Below are positions 58,802-64,000 of a stretch of 64,000 nucleotides of DNA, piece after piece. Source of the stretch: a virus; IMG/VR virus record IMGVR_UViG_3300044701_001873, positions 43,233 through 107,232 of that record; one strand, 5' to 3'. The notes beneath the pieces are model-generated. The model ran no database searches and had not been told where the DNA came from. It worked only from the letters and a program-made list of their open reading frames with translations. How positions within the stretch are numbered: position 1 is the stretch's first letter; every line of letters starts with the position of its first letter. A program made the translations under genes and the position numbers.

Positions 58802-59096
58802 TGGAGACACTGTAGATTTAGATATTGATTTAGGATTTGGTATTACACTATCTCACAGAGTTCGTCTGAAAGGCATCAATACAGCAGAAACAAAGACCTT
58901 AAATTTAGAAGAAAAGGCAAAAGGATTAGCGGCAAAAGAGTGGTTAAAAAAAGAACTCTCCCGTGAAGGAGAGTGGGTAATTGAAACAACAAAAGAAGAT
59001 AAGTATGGAAGAATACTTGGAACTCTTTATTTTGTGGGAGACCCAGTAACCATTAATGAAAAAATGTTAAATGAGGGTATTGCTAAACCTTACTGA
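58761..59096 (+). CDS. Thermonuclease (SNase)-like protein
   Basis: 111 residues. The staphylococcal nuclease pattern is visible: VIDGDTVDLDIDLGFG, RVRLKGINTAE (Arg then Glu), EDKYGRILGTLYF, LNEGIAKPY. Catalytic-type Arg, Glu and Arg are in these motifs. It may be a small phage nuclease that degrades host nucleic acid. It overlaps the upstream membrane gene by 41 bp and abuts the lysozyme gene convergently. Confidence 0.78.
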   Translation: MYQYKIKKITRVIDGDTVDLDIDLGFGITLSHRVRLKGINTAETKTLNLEEKAKGLAAKEWLKKELSREGEWVIETTKEDKYGRILGTLYFVGDPVTINEKMLNEGIAKPY

Positions 59097-59097
59097 A

Positions 59098-59715
59098 CTA
59101 CTTTTTAGACCACAGAGCACCTTCTGCCTTTCTTCTACGAAGTAATCCTGCCTCCACGTTTGTTCCAGGATTGCGATAAAGTTCTAAAGCAGCAGGAACA
59201 TCACCCCATCTCTTTTCCTTGAGTGCTTTGGTTATCGTATTAAAGTTAGGGCTTCCATAAAAATCAGCGCCAAGATTATAAGCAAAGCTAAGAATTGCGC
59301 CTTGTTGATTTTCATTCATCTCTCTCCAATAAGGTATTTTTTGTAATGAAGGAAGGAACTCACGGCGCAGTTGATAATAAAGTAGATCATCTGCTTCATC
59401 TTGAGTAATAGTATTCCCAATCATAAAACGAGTTCCATCTTTTCTGCGAGTGCTTCCCCACCCAATCGTGATAGGAAGTCCTCCAGTAAGAGGATCGTAA
59501 TATGATTTTAAATGGCATCCTTCAAACTTTTTTATTAAATCTACACCAGGAATTGGAAGTCCTTCTAGAGTAGGGTCTATCTTTTCATTTCTAAATCTTC
59601 TTGAAAACTCATCTAAAACTTCTTTATGAACAGTTGCTTGAAGAAATGCCCAGGCATCATTTTGGTGAGGTAAATCCTTATGGTTTTTTACTGCATCAAT
59701 GAATTTAATTGTCAT
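59098..59715 (-). CDS. T4-type lysozyme (GH24)
   Basis: 205 residues. GVDLIKKFEGCHLKSYYDPL and GLPITIGWGSTR carry the lysozyme triad Glu65-Asp74-Thr83 with T4 spacing (9 from E to D). The C-terminal part has QGAILSFAYNLGADFYGSPN and GLLRRRKAEGALW. It is the main muramidase candidate of the phage and probably the endolysin. N-terminal 50 residues are an extra helical part with no obvious signal peptide, so it would need a holin. It overlaps the C39-like gene by 4 bp. Confidence 0.92.
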   Translation of the reverse strand: MTIKFIDAVKNHKDLPHQNDAWAFLQATVHKEVLDEFSRRFRNEKIDPTLEGLPIPGVDLIKKFEGCHLKSYYDPLTGGLPITIGWGSTRRKDGTRFMIGNTITQDEADDLLYYQLRREFLPSLQKIPYWREMNENQQGAILSFAYNLGADFYGSPNFNTITKALKEKRWGDVPAALELYRNPGTNVEAGLLRRRKAEGALWSKK

Positions 59716-60404
59716 TTGAAAATTCTACCCCAACCAGTCTTATCTTTACCTTTAGTCAACCAACGATACATAAGGTCAGACTTCTTGTAAACAGCACCTT
59801 TACCATTTGTAACAGGTCCTGTATAACCATCATTCAGAGAACCATAAGGATCATTTACAACGTAGTCTTCACCCTTCTTTCCAATCACTACACATATGTG
59901 ACCGCCAGTAGGAGAAGAAAGAGTGCCCCTGTGGAGTATGCCAATAGCAACGGGTCTCCCAGCAGACAACTCACGATCAAGGTCAGAAAACCCAAGATTA
60001 TACCTAAAATCAGAATTAACTCCGTAATCCTTAAGAACACGGGTTTGAACATCGTGATTAGTTGTATCACCAATGGCAAATACTTTCTGAATGTAAGCAT
60101 CATCTCCCTTTGCTCCTTTGAGAGTGCCTGGTTTAAAATATTCTAAACACATTGCACAAGAGGAAGAATTACAAGTGCGATCAGCATCTCTGTAATTATC
60201 AGTTTGTGGAAAATAGGGAACATTTAAAATTCCAGGAATAACTGGATCAACTTTAGTTCTAAAAATTCTAACCCAGTTTGAAGTATCTTCAAGTAAATCA
60301 GGTTCTTTACTGGACAAATCCACTTCTAGTTGTTCTACTGCAGCAACATGCTTTGGATTTTTAGGATCATAATTTAAAAAGAAGTTGTGAAGATCTACTT
60401 TCAT
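59712..60404 (-). CDS. C39-like peptidase
   Basis: 230 residues. Papain-like layout: CNSSSCAMCLEYF (78-90) offers the nucleophilic Cys83; TGGHICVVIG (167-175) the His169; DYVVNDPYGSL (180-190) the Asn/Asp. Preceded by VPYFPQTDNYRDADRT. It may cleave peptidoglycan peptides or process proteins. With the lysozyme it forms a late-promoted pair, which fits an endolysin role. Confidence 0.75.
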   Translation of the reverse strand: MKVDLHNFFLNYDPKNPKHVAAVEQLEVDLSSKEPDLLEDTSNWVRIFRTKVDPVIPGILNVPYFPQTDNYRDADRTCNSSSCAMCLEYFKPGTLKGAKGDDAYIQKVFAIGDTTNHDVQTRVLKDYGVNSDFRYNLGFSDLDRELSAGRPVAIGILHRGTLSSPTGGHICVVIGKKGEDYVVNDPYGSLNDGYTGPVTNGKGAVYKKSDLMYRWLTKGKDKTGWGRIFK

Positions 60405-60426
60405 ACGATTACCTATTCAGCAAATC

Positions 60427-60433
60427 TATTTAT
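60427..60433 (-). promoter_or_regulatory. T4-type late promoter ATAAATA
   Basis: ATAAATA on the minus strand, 23 bp before the C39-like peptidase gene; it directly follows the T-run of the terminator at 60435-60458. Confidence 0.6.
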
Positions 60434-60434
60434 T

Positions 60435-60458
60435 AAAAAAGGAGGGTTTAAACCCTCC
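60435..60458 (-). terminator. Intrinsic terminator
   Basis: Perfect 18-bp palindrome GGAGGGTTTAAACCCTCC and six-T run on the minus strand, ending the peroxiredoxin / hli transcript. Confidence 0.88.
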
Positions 60459-60464
60459 TCAACA

Positions 60465-61055
60465 TCACACCAATTCTTTTTCTAAGATTGTGGATTTAAT
60501 ATATTCAAAAACGTTTTCTGGAGTGCTCTCCACATATGGATCCGTATCGGAGTTGTCACGCATACCCTCCTCAAGGAAAAGTTTACTGATGACTCCGTTA
60601 TCCACAACCATAGCATAACGCCAAGAGCGATCTCCGAAACCAAGGTTAGACTTATTGACAAGCATTCCCATAGAACGTGTGAAGTAAGCATTGCCGTCTG
60701 GAATGAGTTTTACTTTTTCAATGTTCTGGTCTTGTGCCCAAGCATTCATCACAAACCCATCATTAACAGAGATGCAGTAAATATCGTCGATGCCAAGACC
60801 AATAAAGTCGTCGTATCTCTCTTCGAATCCAGGTAGCTGATAGGCACTGCAAGTAGGAGTGAAAGCACCAGGCAAACTAAACACGACCACACGCTTTCCA
60901 TCGAACAGTTCTGCGGATTTACGAGTTACAAACTCACCATTCTCACGAAATACAAATTCAACTTGGGGGATAACGTATTTTTCTTTACGCATAGGAACCT
61001 CCACACCTTGTCCTTTATTATTGTTAATGATTTTATTATAAATGTCACGAATCAT
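60465..61055 (-). CDS. Peroxiredoxin (Prx5-like)
   Basis: 196 residues from ATG at 61055, or 175 from ATG at 60992, the latter behind a strong GGAGG site. The motif PGAFTPTCSAYQLPGFEE carries the peroxidatic Cys69 (long start). It continues with SVNDGFVMNAWAQDQNIEK, typical of the type II family. It detoxifies peroxides, useful when photosynthetic electron flow continues in infected cells. Close to hli (2 bp) and followed by a terminator. Confidence 0.85.
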   Translation of the reverse strand: MIRDIYNKIINNNKGQGVEVPMRKEKYVIPQVEFVFRENGEFVTRKSAELFDGKRVVVFSLPGAFTPTCSAYQLPGFEERYDDFIGLGIDDIYCISVNDGFVMNAWAQDQNIEKVKLIPDGNAYFTRSMGMLVNKSNLGFGDRSWRYAMVVDNGVISKLFLEEGMRDNSDTDPYVESTPENVFEYIKSTILEKELV

Positions 61056-61057
61056 AA

Positions 61058-61177
61058 TCAGAATACTCCAGGGATAATTTGACCAGTTACGGCATAGGAA
61101 CCCATTGCAGCAATAATTCCAATCATAGCAGCCAAACCATTAATACGTTCTGCTTTCTCAGTAAAAAGATTTTTCAT
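61058..61177 (-). CDS. hli: High-light-inducible protein (short Hli)
   Basis: 39 codons from ATG at 61177. The single helix AERINGLAAMIGIIAAMGSY contains the chlorophyll-binding ExxNGxxAM pattern (Arg replaced by Leu in NGR), then AVTGQIIPGVF. Hli proteins bind chlorophyll and dissipate excess light energy. It lies between peroxiredoxin (2 bp) and a 90-residue gene. Confidence 0.85.
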   Translation of the reverse strand: MKNLFTEKAERINGLAAMIGIIAAMGSYAVTGQIIPGVF

Positions 61178-61178
61178 T

Positions 61179-61451
61179 TTAGTTTCCTCCAGTATAGGGG
61201 TGTTGTTGTTTAAGTTCAGGATTGGGTTGGGAAAATACCATAGGACTTCTGGTTTTGTTTTTAATCACAATGAAAGCATCATTGTGATAAGTTACGGTCC
61301 CAAATGGTTTTGCCCATTTCTCATTAGCATCTGGATGAGTTGCAGTTCCTGTTACCGCTACACCACCGATCTCTACAGAGAGTTCATCGTTAGCGTCCCA
61401 TCCAAGTTTTTCAAGAGCAATAGCAAATTGCCCTAACATTCCAGCACTCAC
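61179..61451 (-). CDS. Hypothetical protein of the ferredoxin operon
   Basis: 90 residues from a GTG at 61451 overlapping the ferredoxin stop (GTGA), or 86 from the ATG at 61439. The sequence [20 protein letters not shown] has a Gly-rich beta core, and the C-terminus is [18 protein letters not shown]. Not recognised; operon context suggests a photosynthetic or redox function. Confidence 0.6.
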   Translation of the reverse strand: MSAGMLGQFAIALEKLGWDANDELSVEIGGVAVTGTATHPDANEKWAKPFGTVTYHNDAFIVIKNKTRSPMVFSQPNPELKQQHPYTGGN

Positions 61452-61741
61452 AGGTTTTCTTCCTGTTCAGTAAGGATCACACAATCGCTGGTAGGATATG
61501 CCACACAAGTAAGAATAAATCCATCATCGATTTGATCATCATCCAGAAAAGATTGCTCACTATTATCAACAGTGCCACTTACCAATTTACCAGCACAAGA
61601 AGAACAAGCACCAGCACGGCAAGAGTAAAGCAGTTCAAGACCTGCTTCTTCAGCAGCTTCCAGAATGTATTGGTCATCTTCGCACTGAATTACATTTTCA
61701 GTGCCATCAGGATGTTGAAGAGTAATGTTATAAGTAGTCAT
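61448..61741 (-). CDS. petF: [2Fe-2S] ferredoxin
   Basis: 97 residues. [17 protein letters not shown] (40-56) with Cys41, Cys46, Cys49 and TCVAYPTSD with Cys79 give the plant-type iron-sulphur ligand set. The N-terminus [13 protein letters not shown] and [18 protein letters not shown] match the family. It could feed electrons from photosystem I to phage ribonucleotide reductase or pigment synthesis. Its ATG shares a base with the stop of a 28-residue membrane peptide. Confidence 0.95.
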   Translation of the reverse strand: MTTYNITLQHPDGTENVIQCEDDQYILEAAEEAGLELLYSCRAGACSSCAGKLVSGTVDNSEQSFLDDDQIDDGFILTCVAYPTSDCVILTEQEENL

Positions 61742-61827
61742 CAGTAAGTTTCAGAAAGTTGATTTACGGAGTGTGCCAGTAAAACAAAAAAGGCAACACT
61801 AGTAATTGTAAAGATGATTGAGGTCAT
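61741..61827 (-). CDS. Tiny membrane peptide upstream of ferredoxin
   Basis: 28 codons from ATG at 61827: [20 protein letters not shown], then VNQLSETY. One hydrophobic helix; size and layout resemble small photosystem or cytochrome b6f subunits (PsbM, PetN-type, about 30 residues), though I see no diagnostic match. The stop overlaps the ferredoxin start (TGATG). A thylakoid or plasma membrane location is inferred. Confidence 0.5.
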   Translation of the reverse strand: MTSIIFTITSVAFFVLLAHSVNQLSETY

Positions 61828-61836
61828 TGTCAACCC

Positions 61837-62046
61837 TCAGAAGATTCCGAAGAAGAAGTTGCCAGTGATAGAATAAGAAATGATCCCAGCAACAAAACCG
61901 ACCATAGCCCAACGTCCATTCATTTTCTCCGCTTTCTCAGCATAGGGTTCAATACCATAACGCTCAAGATCTTCCTTTGACATATACATCGAAGGTTCTT
62001 TGGCAAACATATTCATTTGCCCAAACTCATTTTTTGTTACAGTCAT
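61837..62046 (-). CDS. hli: High-light-inducible protein
   Basis: 69 residues from ATG at 62046 (MTVTKNEFGQMNMFAKEPSM); the longer reading begins with a non-ATG codon inside the pstS terminator region. The Hli signature is AEKMNGRWAMVGFVAGIISY, with ExxNGRxAM intact. It is longer at the N-terminus than the short Hli and has its own sigma70-type promoter. Confidence 0.95.
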   Translation of the reverse strand: MTVTKNEFGQMNMFAKEPSMYMSKEDLERYGIEPYAEKAEKMNGRWAMVGFVAGIISYSITGNFFFGIF

Positions 62047-62073
62047 TTTCGTTTTATTACGAATTGTTACACA

Positions 62074-62102
62074 ATTATATAGGAAAAATAAAGGGGCGTC
62101 AA
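62074..62102 (-). promoter_or_regulatory. Sigma70-type promoter of hli, -35 inside the pstS terminator
   Basis: Minus strand TTGACG, exactly 17 bp, TATAAT. TTGACG is in the loop of the GGGGC / GCCCC hairpin that ends pstS. Confidence 0.78.
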
Positions 62103-62107
62103 GCCCC
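62093..62107 (-). terminator. Terminator of pstS (short stem)
   Basis: GGGGC / GCCCC stem with a 5-base loop (GTCAA), followed on the minus strand by CTTTATTTTT. It doubles as the -35 carrier of the hli promoter. Confidence 0.7.
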
Positions 62108-62128
62108 CACTCAAAGTTTTGTTTGAAT

Positions 62129-63091
62129 TTACTGACCAATACGCCCAACAGCAATCCTTGCTTTGTTAAGCACAGAACCACTCAAAGGAACATATCCAAG
62201 ATCATCAGCAATCGATTGTGCCTTAGAACTCAGAGCATAATTAAGAGCAGCACGGATATCATTTGTCTTGGCACCATTGCCAGTCTTATAAGCAAGAACC
62301 CAAGTCAAAGTAGAAATTGGATAAGCATTTGCACCAGCAGGATTGGGATTTTCACCAGCAAGGTTTGCATCCAGTTTGATACCATTCAGTGCGGTAGAAC
62401 CAGAAGCTGCAGTAGGAAGAACAAACTTACCTGCCTTGTTTTGAAGTGCTGCTGCTTGGAGTTTATTTACCTTTACAAATCCAGTGTTCACATAACCAAT
62501 AGATCCAGGAGTAGTCTTAACAGTGCCAGAAACACCTTCATTACCTTTTGCACCAATACCAGTAGGCCACTTAACTGCCTTACCTACACCAGCAGTCCAA
62601 CCACCAAAGGCATCCAGGGAGTTGGTAAAGGCAAAGGTAGTTCCAGAACCATCTGCACGATATACGGTGCGAATAGGACCAGCAGCACAACCAAGTGCCT
62701 TCCAATCCTTAATACGTCCAGCAAAGATGTCTACAGTTTGCTTCTGAGTGAGTTTCAAAGTGCATCCTGGTTTGTTATAGGCAATCGCAATCGTTCCACC
62801 CACCATAGGGATCTGAACAACACCACGCTTTACTTTAGCGGCTTCTGATGCTTTGATTGGTTCATCACTTGCCCCGAAGTCAACTGTGCCCGCAAGGAAT
62901 TGACGAACACCAGCACCAGAACCAACGGACTGATAATTAACCCTACTCCCAGAAGTTCGTGCATAATCTTGGAACCAGCGTTGATAAATTGGTGCGGGGA
63001 AGGTGGCACCAGCACCGTTCAAAGTCGTTCCTGCAAGTGCAGCAGTAGGTGCAGCAAGAAGACCAATTGCAAAAATGTGTTTAAGTTTCAT
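62129..63091 (-). CDS. pstS: Phosphate-binding protein PstS
   Basis: 320 residues. An N-terminal signal peptide (LKHIFAIGLLAAPTAALAG, no lipobox Cys, so signal peptidase I type), then LNGAGATFPAPIYQRWFQDY, typical of phosphate-binding PstS. The sequence VGSGAGVRQFLAGTVDFGAS and YRADGSGTTFAFTNSLD are ligand-binding motifs. Periplasmic high-affinity phosphate capture for the host ABC transporter. The promoter region has a Pho-box-like element. Confidence 0.95.
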   Translation of the reverse strand: MKLKHIFAIGLLAAPTAALAGTTLNGAGATFPAPIYQRWFQDYARTSGSRVNYQSVGSGAGVRQFLAGTVDFGASDEPIKASEAAKVKRGVVQIPMVGGTIAIAYNKPGCTLKLTQKQTVDIFAGRIKDWKALGCAAGPIRTVYRADGSGTTFAFTNSLDAFGGWTAGVGKAVKWPTGIGAKGNEGVSGTVKTTPGSIGYVNTGFVKVNKLQAAALQNKAGKFVLPTAASGSTALNGIKLDANLAGENPNPAGANAYPISTLTWVLAYKTGNGAKTNDIRAALNYALSSKAQSIADDLGYVPLSGSVLNKARIAVGRIGQ

Positions 63092-63126
63092 AAAAATTTG
63101 TTAGAAGTAAAATAGACTTCTCCGAA

Positions 63127-63171
63127 ATTATAGAAGATCCGAAAGGAGAAGTCCACTAAGATTTGGTTAAG
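63127..63171 (-). promoter_or_regulatory. pstS promoter with Pho-box-like direct repeat
   Basis: Minus strand CTTAACCA (63164-63171), 3-bp spacer, CTTAGTGG (63153-63160), then TATAAT at 63127-63132. The first repeat matches the cyanobacterial Pho-box consensus PyTTAAPyPy(T/A) fully, the second partly, with the expected 3-bp spacing. This suggests control by host PhoB under phosphate stress. The -35 is weak, as in activated promoters. Confidence 0.55.
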
Positions 63172-63184
63172 AAGTTTATAACAT

Positions 63185-63213
63185 AAAAAAACCACCCCAG
63201 AAAGGGGTGGTTT
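63185..63213 (-). terminator. Intrinsic terminator after the porin gene
   Basis: 10-bp stem AAACCACCCC / GGGGTGGTTT with loop AGAAA and a T-run on the minus strand, ending the gene that enters from the right edge. Confidence 0.9.
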
Positions 63214-63235
63214 CACTCAACCTATGAGTAGTTTA

Positions 63236-64000
63236 TCAGAAGGTAAACTTGGTCTGGATTACACCACCCCACTTGGAGGCATTATCATTCAGACGCTGGT
63301 TGTCACTAGCGTAGAAGATCGCAGGAGTGATGCTGATGTTGTCAGACACCTGATACTTGTAGAAAATTTCAAGCATTGTTGCCTTCTCAAGTTCTTCACC
63401 AGTGGGTGCTTGACCTACAGCGATACCTGCAGAGTTACCCTTGGCAAATACATCAGACCACTGGAGACCTGCCATCCAAGATTGACTGTCAGTAGCAGCA
63501 CTCTCAGTGCCACTTACAGTGTTCCAACCATAACCAACGGTGATTGAAGGAACAATACCCGACTTCTCAGGTTGCCAGTAAGCGTTTGCAGAGTAACCAC
63601 TAGAAGTTTGTCCAGGAACAAGAGTACCAGAGGCACCATCTAGACCGTTATAAGTACGAACACGAGTTCCCTGAGTACCATAACGATAACCAAGTCCGAT
63701 ACCATAGTTTTTACCACGATATCCAAGTTGAACCATAGTATTCAGAGCACCAGTTTCATCAAATACTCCAGTTTCAGAGTTGTCTCCATCTTGGGCAACA
63801 TAGTTTACACCAGCAACAAATCCACTCTTACCAGAATACAGAGCACCAAAACCAGCACCAGTTGCCTTGTTATAGACACCAGGAGCACCAGCAACGGCAA
63901 AGAAGTCAAGAATTTCAGACTTATATGCCGAAGGAACCCACGCCATTTCGGTATTACGAACCTTAGCACCAGCAGTCAGAGTAGTGGTGTTGTTGAACGC
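63236..64000 (-). CDS. Cyanobacterial-type outer-membrane porin (5' end outside window)
   Basis: At least 254 residues, open at the right edge; an internal Met at 63946 is not the start, since the frame continues upstream with NNTTTLTAGAKVRNTE. The body is a beta-barrel pattern (alternating aromatic/small residues) and ends in the outer-membrane C-terminal signature ...QTKFTF. Cyanophages often carry this porin beside pstS and label it phoE; its family is nearer the cyanobacterial OprB / iron-uptake porins. Predicted role: nutrient, perhaps phosphate, passage across the outer membrane. Confidence 0.82.
   Translation of the reverse strand, partial: AFNNTTTLTAGAKVRNTEMAWVPSAYKSEILDFFAVAGAPGVYNKATGAGFGALYSGKSGFVAGVNYVAQDGDNSETGVFDETGALNTMVQLGYRGKNYGIGLGYRYGTQGTRVRTYNGLDGASGTLVPGQTSSGYSANAYWQPEKSGIVPSITVGYGWNTVSGTESAATDSQSWMAGLQWSDVFAKGNSAGIAVGQAPTGEELEKATMLEIFYKYQVSDNISITPAIFYASDNQRLNDNASKWGGVIQTKFTF

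Noticed and set aside
61837-62181. Longer 114-residue reading of the second hli
   Set aside because: It needs a non-ATG start inside pstS and crosses the terminator and promoter; the ATG at 62046 gives a typical Hli.
1-64000. Integrase, attachment sites or prophage features
   Set aside because: No integrase, repressor or att-type repeat was seen; the content is that of a lytic cyanomyovirus.

Overview
The window is a piece of a marine T4-like cyanophage genome (a cyanomyovirus of Synechococcus or Prochlorococcus). It is AT-rich, tightly packed and almost all on the minus strand. It combines T4 core genes (gp26, gp27/gp5-like hub, gp48, gp53, gp54-like, gp4, gp32, gp33, gp59) with host-type auxiliary genes (psbA, psbD, two hli genes, ferredoxin, pstS, porin, phoH, speD, thyX). 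Both ends are inside genes: a collagen-like fibre gene runs off the left edge and a porin gene runs off the right edge.

Layout. 1-17.2 kb and 19.2-30 kb hold giant tail-fibre and structural proteins: two collagen-like proteins, two of about 1,850 residues with beta-helix character, and a glycine-rich fibre with three internal repeats. Between them (17.3-19.1 kb) lies a small operon with a consensus-type sigma70 promoter, carrying tiny genes, a tRNA-Thr and a Mom-family DNA-modification gene. 26-40.2 kb is the baseplate hub and tail module: gp5-like OB-fold protein, gp27-like hub, a 1,415-residue protein with four cell-wall-hydrolase-like domains, its 930-residue paralogue, a short ORF joined to gp26 by a canonical -1 slippery heptamer, and a gp54-like protein. 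40.3-42.9 kb is the only large plus-strand block (gp4, a 20-codon ORF, gp48, gp53) behind a T4-type late promoter. 42.9-46.9 kb holds replication and late-transcription genes (gp32, DUF1825, gp59, gp33, exonuclease, PhoH). 46.9-53.9 kb is metabolic and accessory (thyX, speD, glutaredoxin, a two-domain glycosyltransferase, many tiny genes). 54-57.4 kb is the photosynthesis module psbD / HNH endonuclease / psbA. 57.4-60.4 kb holds a methyltransferase, small membrane proteins, a thermonuclease-like protein, a T4-type lysozyme and a C39-like peptidase. 60.4-64 kb holds peroxiredoxin, hli, ferredoxin, hli, pstS and porin.

Regulation is unusually legible. Many operons start with a sigma70-type promoter (TTGAC-like box, mostly a 17-bp spacer, TATAAT-like box) or with the T4-type late element ATAAATA 20-40 bp before the start codon. 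At psbD and psbA the two signals overlap in one sequence. In two places the -35 box of one promoter sits in the terminator hairpin of the preceding gene.

Most notable observations: the programmed -1 frameshift at the end of gp26 (a tail-assembly-chaperone arrangement next to tape-measure-like genes), the multi-hydrolase tail protein with an oligopeptide shared with its paralogue, the Mom-like gene, the composite early/late photosynthesis promoters, and several unannotated tiny genes, some membrane-spanning, overlapping psbD, ferredoxin and other genes. All calls come from reading the sequence; no database search was run.
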